Below are positions 29,146-39,787 of a stretch of DNA of 40,780 nucleotides, in pieces. Both the position numbers and the translations under genes were made by a program. This DNA is from Hyphomicrobiales bacterium. GTDB lineage: Bacteria > Pseudomonadota > Alphaproteobacteria > Rhizobiales > Beijerinckiaceae. A model generated the notes under the pieces. The model was not told the origin of the DNA. It did no database searches and worked only from the letters and a program-made list of their open reading frames with translations. The DNA is taken from contig JAIXUP010000071.1 in the NCBI GenBank assembly GCA_027483505.1, positions 1 to 40,780 on the forward strand. Direction: 5' to 3'. How positions within the stretch are numbered: position 1 is the first letter of the stretch; every line of letters begins with the position of its first letter.

Positions 29146-29627
29146 AAGCGCTCAAGCCGCCCGAGTGCATTGTTGAGGCGCTCGAATTCGGAGCTGCTCA
29201 CGCCGCCGATCTTCTCGACCGTGTTGATGTGCTTCGCGTAGACGCCCTTGATGATCTCGTGAACCTCGCGGCCCTTGGGCGTCAGGCTGATGCGCACGGC
29301 GCGACGGTCAACCCGCGAGCGCGCATGGTGCAGATAACCCATCTCGACGAGCTTCTTGACGTTGTATGAAACGTTCGAGCCAAGATAGTAGCCACGTGTG
29401 CGCAGCTCGCTGGCCGTCAGTTCCTTGTCGCCGATGTTGTGCAGCAGCAGCGCCTGCACGCTGTTGACATCATCGCGGCCCTGCCGGTCGAACTCGTCCT
29501 TGATCACGTCAAGCAGACGGCGATGAAGACGTTCGATCAGGTTGAGCGATTCAATATAGAGTGGAGCAACACTGGACTGCTCTGAAGTTTGACTATGCAC
29601 AATGGCAGTCATTGAATTGTTTGACAT
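29115..29627 (-). CDS. ldtR: MarR-family regulator, LdtR type
   Basis: 170 residues. The winged-helix core reads LYIESLNLIERLHRRLLDVIKDEF, then VNSVQALLLHNIGDKELTASELRTRGYYLGSNVSYNVKKLVEMGYLHHARSRVDRRAVRISLTPKG. This closely matches the LdtR group known from Sinorhizobium and Liberibacter, which controls an L,D-transpeptidase gene. Here the transpeptidase is 1.4 kb away. The ATG at 29627 has GGGG upstream within a long inverted repeat that also covers the start codon. The last codons are repeated downstream in a tandem duplication. Regulation of the nearby transpeptidase is inferred from the family. Confidence 0.9.
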   Translation of the reverse strand: MSNNSMTAIVHSQTSEQSSVAPLYIESLNLIERLHRRLLDVIKDEFDRQGRDDVNSVQALLLHNIGDKELTASELRTRGYYLGSNVSYNVKKLVEMGYLHHARSRVDRRAVRISLTPKGREVHEIIKGVYAKHINTVEKIGGVSSSEFERLNNALGRLERFWTDQIRFRL

Positions 29628-29693
29628 GGTAACCCCACACTGTTTGACGCCAGCCAGCTGTTCTTATGCCGGTCTGTTAGTGTGGGTGACCAT
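29626..29693 (-). promoter_or_regulatory. Inverted repeat covering the ldtR ribosome site and start
   Basis: ATGGTAACCCCACACT (29626-29641) and AGTGTGGGTGACCAT (29679-29693) are inverted repeats with one bulge and one mismatch, separated by 37 bases. The left arm includes the Shine-Dalgarno and two bases of the start codon of ldtR. In the transcript the arms could pair and hide the start; as DNA, the two arms could be sites for a dimeric repressor such as LdtR itself. TGTTTGAC also occurs twice, 23 bases apart, at 29618 and 29641. Confidence 0.6.
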
Positions 29694-29812
29694 ACATGGC
29701 TCCCATGAAGGTCAGTTTAAATATCACGCTGAATCAGATGTTTACAGTTTGTCATGAATGGAATCTGAATTGACGGACCAGTAATCTAAAGCAATCGTAA
29801 CCGGAAACGGTT

Positions 29813-30253
29813 TCAGCCCCGGCGCTCCGCGCGCGCAAGCATCAGCGCCAGGGCCCCGTAGATCAGGACGCAGCCAATCACAGCGGCCGCGGCGACCATA
29901 CCCAGCGGCGCCGTGAGCGGAAACACTGACGCAAGCACGAGCCGGCTCACCGCCGCGATCAGCCAGACCACGCTGCCCCATGGGGCGAGCAGCCACAACC
30001 CGACCGCTGAGAGGATGTCGACCACGGCGAAATAGATCGTCACGGCCTGGAAGCCGAGGTTTCGCGCCTCGAAAGCGCGGTTCACCGTGGAATCGACGTC
30101 GAGGATCGTCGCCCAGCAGGTCAGCCCCTGCGCCATCCAACCAAGCGCCAGAAGCCGGTGAAACCAGATGTTGATCCGGGACCAGTTGACCCCGGCCGCC
30201 AACGTGGCCCTGGCGCCTTCGATCGATCCAGGTTCGCGCGCGGGCTTCGCCAT
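29813..30253 (-). CDS. Small integral membrane protein, unknown
   Basis: 146 residues with a polar N-terminus of about 25 residues and four hydrophobic helices (IWFHRLLALGWMAQGL; LGFQAVTIYFAVVDILSAVGLWLL; VVWLIAAVSRLVLASVF; MVAAAAVIGCVLIYGALALML). It may belong to the DUF6163 group, recalled rather than verified. It starts eight bases after the stop of the 3-hydroxyisobutyryl-CoA hydrolase gene, so the two are likely one operon, and lies upstream of ldtR on the same strand after a 185-base gap. Confidence 0.72.
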   Translation of the reverse strand: MAKPAREPGSIEGARATLAAGVNWSRINIWFHRLLALGWMAQGLTCWATILDVDSTVNRAFEARNLGFQAVTIYFAVVDILSAVGLWLLAPWGSVVWLIAAVSRLVLASVFPLTAPLGMVAAAAVIGCVLIYGALALMLARAERRG

Positions 30254-30261
30254 GGCGCCGG

Positions 30262-32536
<2,275 letters not shown>

Positions 32537-32545
32537 ACGACCGCG

Positions 32546-33022
32546 TCACCAGGCCGGTTTCGCTATCATCACCCAGATTGCGGCGACGAGCGGGATGGTG
32601 GCGGCGACGCCCCAGACCATCCACCAGTTCGACAGCCGCCAGTACTCTGCGGGAATGATGCCGCTGATCGCAAACTCACGCGCGGCCCGGCCCTGCTTCG
32701 CCTGAATGGGCACGATGAGGCCAAGCCAGATCAGGCCGGAAATCAGGAACAGGCCCTGACCGGCGATCATCCAGAAATCGGAAAACAGCGGAATGCCCTG
32801 CACCAGAGCGGCCCCGTAGCCGCCGACCGACACGAAGGTGATGCCCATCAGGGTCCACAGCCAGTCGGCCCAGGCGACGCTGCGCTGGGCATGGGCGATG
32901 ATGCGCGCGTCGCGGCTGAGATCAGCATAGACCTTCCATGAGGCGGTGATGGTGACATTGCCGACAAGGAGGATCACGCCGAGGATGTGCAGCATTTTCA
33001 GGAGATTGTAGCTGTCGAACAT
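32546..33022 (-). CDS. DUF2269 family membrane protein
   Basis: 158 residues, four membrane helices. MFDSYNLLKMLHILGVILLVGNVTITASWKV at the start and later SVAWADWLWTLMGI, GGYGAALVQG and WWMVWGVAATIPLVAAIWVMIAKP match the DUF2269 pattern. The start at 33022 lies immediately before the first conserved helix; earlier starts in the same frame would add about 50 non-hydrophobic residues. Function unknown. It diverges from the LivH-like gene. Confidence 0.78.
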   Translation of the reverse strand: MFDSYNLLKMLHILGVILLVGNVTITASWKVYADLSRDARIIAHAQRSVAWADWLWTLMGITFVSVGGYGAALVQGIPLFSDFWMIAGQGLFLISGLIWLGLIVPIQAKQGRAAREFAISGIIPAEYWRLSNWWMVWGVAATIPLVAAIWVMIAKPAW

Positions 33023-33181
33023 CCAGGATCGCCCACGGTTCCGGGGCATGCCTTGCGCATGAACGAGGCGCTGCCAGTCGCCGACACTTAAGCCGGCAGG
33101 CATGGCCGCCGCAAGAGCGCGGTTTTCGACGCGTCCCAACGATCGCATGCACGTGAGGACACCAGCGGCTAACATGACCGC

Positions 33182-34516
33182 ATGCTGCGCCTTGCTGCCG
33201 CGATTCTGTTCCTCTTTCTGGCGTCCTGCGGCGAGATTGTCGACGCCGAGGAAGCGCGGCTGTGCCGGCTGGCGCTTCCCGCCCTCAATCAGGATGGCGC
33301 GCGGCTCAGCGTCGAACGCACGGCGCCGGGTCCTTATCCGTTTTCCGTGAGAATCGACTACCGCGCGATCTCACCCGAGCAGGAAGGACGCATGCGGGTT
33401 GCGATCTGCCGCTTCTCTTCGACCCGCGACGCGCGCGGGCAGCGCGATCTGGCCGGGATCGCCACCGAAACGGGGCCGATGGCCGACGCGTCGTTCTACT
33501 TCCTCAAGCGGTTTTACCTTGAAGCGCCCGACGGAGCGGCAACAGCCGCATCGCGGGCCGAAGCACGCTCCAGTGTGCCGGAAGCGCCCTTCTGGGCAGC
33601 CTATGCAGCACAGCAGGTGATCGTCGCCCTGCCCACTGCGGCGGTCTATGCCCTGCTGGCAGCCGCCTATGCCCTGATCTACGGGCTGGTCGGGCGCATC
33701 GTGCTTGTGTTCGGCGAGTTCGCCGCACTGGCGAGCCTCGCCGGCGTGGTCGGTCTCGGGGTTGTGTCCGCCGTCGGCGCGGAAACGGCGCTGACGGGCG
33801 TTCTGGTCGCGCTGGCGGTGGGCGTCCCTGCCGCCGGGCTGCACGGACTTGCGCTGTCACGCTTTGCGCTCAACCGGCTGGCGCGCGCACCGGGCCAGCA
33901 TGTGCTGATCGCCTCGGTTGGCGCCGGCATCGCGCTGTCCGAATATCTCAGGCTGATGCAGGGCGCCGAAACGCGCTGGCTGCCGCCGGTGTTCAACCAG
34001 CCGGTGGCGCTTCTGCGCGCCGGCGACTTCACCACCACCGTCACCAGCGTCGCGGCACTCGCGGCGGCGGTCGGCCTTGGCGCCTGCCTCGCGCTGGTGG
34101 CCTACATGCGCTGGTCCCGCTACGGGCGGCAATGGCGCGCGGTCGCTGACGATCCGCTGGCCGCAGCCCTGTTCGGCGTGGATGAGGCAAGGGTTCACGA
34201 CCGGGCCCTGATCATCGCCGCGGCCGTGGCGGGACTGTCCGGCATCATCGTCACGGTGCTTTACGGGGGCATGGGCTTCGCAGGCGGCTTCCAGCTCGGG
34301 TTGAAGGCCCTGATCGCGGCCATTCTCGGCGGCATCGGTTCGATTGGCGGCGCGGCGCTGGGCGGGCTGGCAATCGCCGTCTTCGAAGCGCTCTGGTCGG
34401 CGACCTTGCCGATCGAGGGCCGCGACATGGCGATCTATGCCGCGCTCGCTGCGGTGCTGATTCTCAAGCCGGGCGGGTTCTTCGGCTTTGCCGATCTCGG
34501 ACCAAGGCGCGTATAG
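33182..34516 (+). CDS. LivH-like permease with N-terminal extracytoplasmic domain
   Basis: 444 residues. Residues from about 140 form a branched-chain amino acid ABC permease domain with eight or more helices and the LivH signature GQHVLIASVGAGIALSEYLRLMQG, then WRAVADDPLAAALFGVDEARVHDRALIIAAAVAGLSGI. Residues 1-20 are a signal-like helix ending in a lipobox-like FLASC, and about 110 polar residues follow before the first permease helix. No LivM, ATPase or binding protein gene is nearby. It starts an apparent operon with threonine ammonia-lyase (eight-base gap) and an RDD protein. The transported molecule is unknown. Confidence 0.78.
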   Translation: MLRLAAAILFLFLASCGEIVDAEEARLCRLALPALNQDGARLSVERTAPGPYPFSVRIDYRAISPEQEGRMRVAICRFSSTRDARGQRDLAGIATETGPMADASFYFLKRFYLEAPDGAATAASRAEARSSVPEAPFWAAYAAQQVIVALPTAAVYALLAAAYALIYGLVGRIVLVFGEFAALASLAGVVGLGVVSAVGAETALTGVLVALAVGVPAAGLHGLALSRFALNRLARAPGQHVLIASVGAGIALSEYLRLMQGAETRWLPPVFNQPVALLRAGDFTTTVTSVAALAAAVGLGACLALVAYMRWSRYGRQWRAVADDPLAAALFGVDEARVHDRALIIAAAVAGLSGIIVTVLYGGMGFAGGFQLGLKALIAAILGGIGSIGGAALGGLAIAVFEALWSATLPIEGRDMAIYAALAAVLILKPGGFFGFADLGPRRV

Positions 34517-34524
34517 AGGCTGGC

Positions 34525-35754
34525 ATGGGCGCTTTCGCAATCACCATCACGGATGTAAACGCGGCACAGGCCGCATTGGCGGGCCATGTTATCCGCACGC
34601 CGCTGGTTCGGGCGCAGCGGCTGTCGGAACTGACGGGCGCCGAGATCTTCGTCAAGTACGAGAACATGCAGGCCACGGCCTCGTTCAAGGAGCGCGGCGC
34701 CGTCAACCGGCTGGCCATGCTCATGCCAGATGAGCGGGCGCGCGGCGTGATCGCCATGTCGGCCGGCAACCACGCGCAGGCGCTGGCCTATCATGCCCGG
34801 CGCATGGGCATTCCCGCGACCATCGTCATGCCGGAACCAACGCCGGTCGTGAAAGTTGAGAACACGAGGGCGCATGGCGCGCGCGTGGTGCTGCATGGCG
34901 AGACGCTGGCTGAATCGCAGGACAAGGTGGCGGACATCATCGCCAGCGAAGGGCTTGTGCTGGTGCATCCCTATGACGACGCCGCAGTGATGGCCGGCCA
35001 GGGCACGATCGCGCTCGAAATGCTGGCCGACGAGCCAACCATCGACACCATGGTCGTGCCGATGGGCGGCGGCGGGCTGATCTCGGGAATGGCCGTCGCG
35101 GCAAAGGCGCTGAAGCCCTCGCTTCGGGTGATCGGCGCGGAGGCCGCGCTCTATCCGTCGTTTCACAATGCGCTGCACGGGGCCAATCTGCCAATCGGCG
35201 GACCGACGCTGGCCGAAGGCATCGCAGTCAAGAATGTCGGCACGCTGACCTTGCCGATCGTGCGCGCGCTGGTCGAGGGCCCGGTGCTCCTGTCGGAAGC
35301 GATCCTCGAACGCGCCGTCAACGCCTTTGCCACGCTTCAGCACACCATGGCGGAAGGCGCCGGGGCCGCCGGCCTGGCTGCGATCCTTGCCGAGCCCGAG
35401 CGCTTCCGTGGCCGCACGGTCGGGCTCGTGCTGTGCGGCGGCAACATCGACGCGCGGCTGCTGGCGGCGATCATGGTGCGCGAACTCGAACGCAATGACC
35501 GTATCCTGTCGCTGAGGATCACCACCGCGGACAGGCCCGGCATCCTTGGCCAGATCGCCAGCCGGCTGGGGCAGTTGAAAGCCAACATCCTCGAGGTGTC
35601 GCATGGCCGGCTGCTGCTTGACGTTCCCGCCAAAGGCGTCAGCATCGACATCACGGTCGAGACGCGCGGCGGGGTCCATGCCGAAGAGATCATGGCCGCA
35701 TTGCGCGCCGACGGACTTGAGCCGCAACGGCGCGACCCGCGCGGCGTGGCATAA
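34525..35754 (+). CDS. ilvA: Threonine ammonia-lyase
   Basis: 409 residues. This PLP enzyme converts threonine to 2-oxobutanoate and ammonia for isoleucine synthesis. The PLP lysine lies in TASFKERGAVNRL (about residue 55), the phosphate loop in VPMGGGGLISGMAVA and the serine/glycine site in SAGNHAQALAYHARRMG. From about residue 330 a single ACT domain follows (LRITTADRPGILGQIASRLGQLKANILEVSHGR), as in TdcB-like biosynthetic forms with 400-420 residues. The gene name ilvA is used in the broad sense. It lies eight bases downstream of the LivH-like permease. Confidence 0.94.
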   Translation: MGAFAITITDVNAAQAALAGHVIRTPLVRAQRLSELTGAEIFVKYENMQATASFKERGAVNRLAMLMPDERARGVIAMSAGNHAQALAYHARRMGIPATIVMPEPTPVVKVENTRAHGARVVLHGETLAESQDKVADIIASEGLVLVHPYDDAAVMAGQGTIALEMLADEPTIDTMVVPMGGGGLISGMAVAAKALKPSLRVIGAEAALYPSFHNALHGANLPIGGPTLAEGIAVKNVGTLTLPIVRALVEGPVLLSEAILERAVNAFATLQHTMAEGAGAAGLAAILAEPERFRGRTVGLVLCGGNIDARLLAAIMVRELERNDRILSLRITTADRPGILGQIASRLGQLKANILEVSHGRLLLDVPAKGVSIDITVETRGGVHAEEIMAALRADGLEPQRRDPRGVA

Positions 35755-35766
35755 AGGAGCATTCAC

Positions 35767-36243
35767 ATGTCATCACAGATGCCGACCACAAACCCTTCCC
35801 TGTCCAACCGTCAGCCGGCCGGCTCCGGCGAGACCAGCGGCGTGCTTGGCGGACGGCTCGTCTCTTACATCGTCGACCTGTTCATCATCGCCCTGATCGG
35901 GCTGGTGGTATCGATGAGCGTGAGCTTTCTCGGCCTGATCACCTTTGGCATCGGCTGGATGCTGTTTCCGGTGGTTGGCATCTGCACGGCCATGGCCTAC
36001 GCGGCCATCACCATCGGCGGCCGCGCGCAGGCGACGATCGGGATGAGGGTTTCGGGGTTGAAGGTCGAGCGCAGCGACGGCGGCCCGCCCGACGGGATCA
36101 CAGCGGCGGCGCACTGCCTGCTGTTTTACGTCGCCACGTTCACGGCGGGCCTGCTGATCCTCACCATCCTGATCGGCATGTTCCGCTCGGACAGCCGCAT
36201 GGGGCACGACCTGCTCACAGGCCTGATCGTCGTCCGCAATTGA
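35767..36243 (+). CDS. RDD family membrane protein
   Basis: 158 residues. After a polar start the protein has the RDD core GGRLVSYIVDLFIIALIGLVVSMSV, with Arg and Asp in and after the first helix, and then GGRAQATIGMRVSGLKVERSDGGPPDG, the second hallmark, followed by hydrophobic helices and SDSRMGHDLLTGLIVVRN at the end. RDD proteins are small three- to four-helix membrane proteins with unclear roles, some linked to ion or solute exchange. It starts 12 bases after ilvA and is likely in its operon. Confidence 0.85.
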   Translation: MSSQMPTTNPSLSNRQPAGSGETSGVLGGRLVSYIVDLFIIALIGLVVSMSVSFLGLITFGIGWMLFPVVGICTAMAYAAITIGGRAQATIGMRVSGLKVERSDGGPPDGITAAAHCLLFYVATFTAGLLILTILIGMFRSDSRMGHDLLTGLIVVRN

Positions 36244-36252
36244 GGAGTCGCG

Positions 36253-37101
36253 TCAAGGGCTTGCGGCGCGCTGCTGAACAAAGGCCCAAACGGCTTCAAG
36301 ATCTGAATCATGGATTTCATGCCCTGATTCATGTGTGCAGAGCGCCAGTTCCCGCGGCTTTCCGCAGCCGCGCCATTGCTGGCAGGAGCGCCCTGCGACC
36401 GTGCTGACAGCGGCAGGCTCCGCGCGGCACTGGTCCTCGTCGAGCCAGATCCGCCAGTCGCGCCGGATGTCGCTTTGCCGGTAGACCCCGCCCCTCAGCG
36501 CCCGTCCTCCCATCGGAACCGTGCCGTCATTCAGGCCATGCACATGGACGAGATCCACTCCCTTGCCTGTGCAGTTGGCCGGTGACGGCTCCCAGAAGCC
36601 GCCGGCGAGCGCGCCATAGGCGCTGAACAGTTCCGGCGTGCGGCAGGCCAGGTTCCACACCATCGAGGCGCCCTGGCTGAAGCCGGCCGCCACGAAACGC
36701 GCCGCGTCGACCGGAAAGCGCGCCTTGACGTCACTGGCAAGGGCGGCGGCAAAGGCGAACTCGTCGCGGTGCCTGCCCGGCGCGCCGGGATAGGACCAGG
36801 TGTTGCCTTCGCCGTGTGGCGCGATCAGCAACACCCTGTGGCGTTCGACAAAGCGCTGGAGCGGCGGATCATTGACGACATACTCCGCACTTTCCCGCCA
36901 GCCATGGAAGAAGACCAGCACCGGAAGCGGCGTAACCCCATCCCAGCCTGACGGCGCGAGCGCGCGATAGCGTCCCCCGGCGATCTCGCAGCCGGCAAAC
37001 GCCGGACAGGCGGCTCGGACATCGTCACGCTGCGCCGATGCCGGACCGCAGATGGCCAGCGCCAGAAGAAGAATGGCAGCCTTGAACCCGCGCATGGCCA
37101 T
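36253..37101 (-). CDS. Secreted alpha/beta hydrolase, PHB depolymerase/esterase (LpqC) family
   Basis: 282 residues, or 280 from a second ATG two codons later. A signal peptide (FKAAILLLALAICGPASAQ) is followed by the alpha/beta hydrolase domain: PLPVLVFFHGWRES (oxyanion region), the nucleophile serine in AAGFSQGASMVWNLACRTPELF, an acid in HGLNDGTVPMGG and His in ALCTHESGHEIHDS. The many cysteines of the exported part (CPAFAGC, CRTP, NCTG, CRAE, CQQWRGC, LCTH) suggest disulfide bonds. Substrate could be a short polyester or feruloyl-type ester. It stands alone downstream of era behind a hairpin. Confidence 0.85.
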   Translation of the reverse strand: MAMRGFKAAILLLALAICGPASAQRDDVRAACPAFAGCEIAGGRYRALAPSGWDGVTPLPVLVFFHGWRESAEYVVNDPPLQRFVERHRVLLIAPHGEGNTWSYPGAPGRHRDEFAFAAALASDVKARFPVDAARFVAAGFSQGASMVWNLACRTPELFSAYGALAGGFWEPSPANCTGKGVDLVHVHGLNDGTVPMGGRALRGGVYRQSDIRRDWRIWLDEDQCRAEPAAVSTVAGRSCQQWRGCGKPRELALCTHESGHEIHDSDLEAVWAFVQQRAASP

Positions 37102-37195
37102 CGCATCATCTTCGCAGCACGGACGGCGCTCGGCATCTCACGGTTGCGCGAGCCGCATCCGGGCCCTTCGCATGGCTCAGGGCGTTCGGCTCCTT

Positions 37196-37218
37196 CAAAA
37201 GCTCCACCGGAGCTTTTG
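37196..37218 (-). terminator. Hairpin downstream of era
   Basis: CAAAAGCTCC and GGAGCTTTTG form a perfect ten-base-pair stem with a three-base loop, 23 bases after the era stop. Read from the minus strand, the transcript ends with GGAGCTTTTG, so the T run is part of the stem and the structure is symmetric. It is a reasonable terminator for lepB-rnc-era. An outer GGCTCC/GGAGCC pair nests it. Confidence 0.55.
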
Positions 37219-37240
37219 ATCCGCTGTGCGGAGCGGAGCC

Positions 37241-38176
37241 TCACCCCTGCGGGAATTCGAGGCCCATTTCCTTGTAGCGGGCAGGGTCGTTGCCCCAGTC
37301 CTCGCGGACTTTCACGAACAGGAACAGATGCACGGGCGCTTCGGCGGCCTCGGCGATGTCCTTGCGGGCCGACTGGCCGATGGCCTTGATCGTCGCGCCG
37401 CCCTTGCCGAGCACGATTTTGCGCTGGCTCTCGCGCTCGACAAAGATCGTCTGCTCGATGCGGACGGAACCATCGGGCTTCTGCTGCCAGCTTTCGGTCT
37501 CCACGGTCGAGCGGTAGGGCAACTCGTCGTGCAGCCGTTCGTACATCTTCTCGCGCGTGATCTCCGCCGCCAGAAACCTGAGCGGCGCGTCGGACACCTG
37601 ATCTTCCGGATAGAGCCATGGGCCGGGCGCGACGCGGCCCGCCAGCCAGTCGAGCATGGCCTTCACGCCGGAGCCGGAGAGCGCCGAAATCATGAAGGTC
37701 GTCTCGAACGCCGCCTTCTCGTTGAGATGGGTCGAGATGCTGAACAGCGCCGACTTGTCCTTCAGCGTATCGACCTTGTTGAGCACAAGGAATTTCGGCT
37801 GCCGGATTTCGGACATCCGGGCCAGAAGCTCGGTGGTTTCCGGCGCGTTGTGCATGGCGACATCGATCAGCAGCCCGACGATGTCCGCATCCGTCGCGCC
37901 GCCCCAGGCGGAGGTGACCATGGCGCGATCGAGCCGACGCTTGGGCCGGAAGATGCCCGGCGTGTCGACGAACACGACCTGCGACTGGCCGGCCATGGCG
38001 ATGCCGCGAACCTGCGTGCGCGTGGTCTGCACCTTGCGCGAGACGATCGAGACCTTGGCGCCGACAAGCTGGTTGAGCAAGGTCGACTTGCCGGCGTTCG
38101 GCGCGCCGATCAGCGCCACGAAGCCTGCACGCGTGGCCTGCCCCGCAGGGCCGCCAATTCTCTCATTCTCACTCAA
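37241..38176 (-). CDS. era: GTPase Era
   Basis: 311 residues from a TTG with AGGAG eight bases upstream, overlapping the end of rnc by eight bases; no suitable ATG exists before the G1 motif. GTPase motifs: GAPNAGKST (G1), VQTTRTQVRG (switch I), DTPGIF (G3), LNKVDTL (G4) and SALSGSG (G5). A C-terminal KH domain carries KIVLGKGGATIKAIGQSARKDI. Era binds the 3' end of 16S rRNA in 30S subunit assembly. Order lepB-rnc-era is conserved. Confidence 0.96.
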   Translation of the reverse strand: MSENERIGGPAGQATRAGFVALIGAPNAGKSTLLNQLVGAKVSIVSRKVQTTRTQVRGIAMAGQSQVVFVDTPGIFRPKRRLDRAMVTSAWGGATDADIVGLLIDVAMHNAPETTELLARMSEIRQPKFLVLNKVDTLKDKSALFSISTHLNEKAAFETTFMISALSGSGVKAMLDWLAGRVAPGPWLYPEDQVSDAPLRFLAAEITREKMYERLHDELPYRSTVETESWQQKPDGSVRIEQTIFVERESQRKIVLGKGGATIKAIGQSARKDIAEAAEAPVHLFLFVKVREDWGNDPARYKEMGLEFPQG

Positions 38177-38891
38177 CGACGAGGTCTCCTTCGCGCCAGA
38201 GGCCCTCGCGGCGCAGGAAGTTCTCCGCCGCTGCCTGTTCAGCCAGCCGCTTCGAGCGGCCCTCTCCAATTCCGTCCGTTAGCCCCTGGACCTGGGCCGC
38301 GACCCTGAACAACGGGGCGTGATCCGGACCGGAACGACCGATCTCGACATAGCCCGGCGTCGCCAGCCCCTGGCCTTGCGCCCATTCCTGCAGCGCGGTC
38401 TTGGCGTCGCGCGAGGGCCTGGCGGTGTGGCGCAGCCGGTCGCCCAGTGACGCCTCGATCAGGGCCAGCGCCGCGCGATAGCCGCCGTCCAGAAAGACGG
38501 CCCCGACGATCGATTCGCAGGCGTCTGCGAGGATCGCCCGGTTCTTGCGCGCGCCGGACGAGGCCTCGCCATCGCCAAGCCGCAGATACGGGCCGATGGC
38601 CCATTGCAGCGCCATGTCGGCGCAGGTTTCCTTGCGCACGAGGTCTGCCAGACGGCGCGACAGCTCGCCCTCCTCCGCGTCCGGATAGGTCTTGAACAGC
38701 AACTCCGCAACAGCCATCCCCAGCACCCGGTCGCCGAGGAACTCGAGCCGCTGGTAGCTGCCGGTGCGCTTGGAGTCCGCAGGCGCCGCGCTCATGTGCG
38801 TCAGCGCGTGCTCGAGCAGCCGCCGGTCATGGAAGGAGTGGCCAAGTCTCGTTTCGAGTTCGGCCAGGTCGGGTTTGGAGCGCTGCGCCAT
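38169..38891 (-). CDS. rnc: Ribonuclease III
   Basis: 240 residues from the ATG at 38891; the frame upstream runs through lepB in a different frame and is discounted. RNase III cuts double-stranded RNA in rRNA processing and gene control. The catalytic signature is QRLEFLGDRVLGMAVAELL with metal-binding Glu/Asp, and the second acidic site is LADACESIVGAVFLDGGY. A double-stranded RNA-binding domain follows from about residue 155 (DAKTALQEWAQGQGLATPGYVE to SKRLAEQAAAENFL). Eight bases separate it from lepB, and era begins within its end. Confidence 0.96.
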   Translation of the reverse strand: MAQRSKPDLAELETRLGHSFHDRRLLEHALTHMSAAPADSKRTGSYQRLEFLGDRVLGMAVAELLFKTYPDAEEGELSRRLADLVRKETCADMALQWAIGPYLRLGDGEASSGARKNRAILADACESIVGAVFLDGGYRAALALIEASLGDRLRHTARPSRDAKTALQEWAQGQGLATPGYVEIGRSGPDHAPLFRVAAQVQGLTDGIGEGRSKRLAEQAAAENFLRREGLWREGDLVVE

Positions 38892-38899
38892 CTGCCCGT

Positions 38900-39667
38900 T
38901 TACTTGATCCCCTGAAACAGGCGGTTCCAGCGCACGCTCACGGGCCAACGCCAGATCTGCCAGGCGCTTTCCCCCTCCTCGATCGAGAAGAAGATGATCT
39001 CGGCCCGCCCGACGAAATTCTCGAACGGCACCGGGCCGACGGATTGCTCGTCGCGGCTGTCGGTCGAGTTGTCGCGGTTGTCGCCCATCATGAAATAGTG
39101 GCCGGGCGGCACAGTATAGACGCGCGTGTTGTCCCAGTAGCCGCGGTCGCCGTCGCGCTCGATGATCACATGGCTGACGCCGCCCGGCAGGGTCTCGCGA
39201 TACTGCGCGACTTTCTGCAGACGGCCCCATGCGTCCGGCGCCTCATAGTCAGCGATGCGCTGGCGCTCGACCGGCGTGTTGTTGATGTGCAGCAGTCCGT
39301 CGATCATCTGGATCCGGTCGCCCGGCAGGCCGATCACGCGCTTGATGTAATCGGTGGAATTGTCCTTGGGCAGCTTGAAGACGGCGATGTCGCCGCGCTT
39401 CGGCGCAGAGGCCCAGACGCGGCCCTGGAACAGGTTCGGGCTGAACGGAGCCGAATGCTTCGAATAGCCATAGGTATACTTGGACACGAACAGATAGTCG
39501 CCGACCAGCAGCGTCGGCACCAGCGAGCCGGAGGGGATGTTGAAGGGCTGGAACAGGAAGGTGCGTATGACAAGCGCGATCAGGAGCGCCTGGACAACGA
39601 CCTTGACGGTCTCCATCAGGCCGCCTTCGTCCTTTTTCTTGCCTTGCAGTTTGGCGTCGTCGCTCAC
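38900..39667 (-). CDS. lepB: Signal peptidase I
   Basis: 255 residues from a GTG with GAGG upstream. One N-terminal membrane helix (VKVVVQALLIALVIRTFLF) leads to the catalytic serine in NIPSGSLVPTLLVGD (about residue 47); the usual Met after the Ser is Leu here. The catalytic lysine is in TDYIKRVIGLPGDRI. GHYFMMGDNRDNSTDSR is the third conserved box. The enzyme cleaves Sec and Tat signal peptides at the periplasmic face. It heads lepB-rnc-era and diverges from recO with a 120-base shared region. Confidence 0.96.
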   Translation of the reverse strand: MSDDAKLQGKKKDEGGLMETVKVVVQALLIALVIRTFLFQPFNIPSGSLVPTLLVGDYLFVSKYTYGYSKHSAPFSPNLFQGRVWASAPKRGDIAVFKLPKDNSTDYIKRVIGLPGDRIQMIDGLLHINNTPVERQRIADYEAPDAWGRLQKVAQYRETLPGGVSHVIIERDGDRGYWDNTRVYTVPPGHYFMMGDNRDNSTDSRDEQSVGPVPFENFVGRAEIIFFSIEEGESAWQIWRWPVSVRWNRLFQGIK

Positions 39668-39787
39668 GCGTGCCTCGGTGATCGGAGGAATGTCGGTCTG
39701 GCGGGTCTAACCGATCATCGGCACAGGGGCAATGCAAACAACCGTGCGCGGCTTGCGCTGGCGGCACGAACACCCCACAACATGGCG

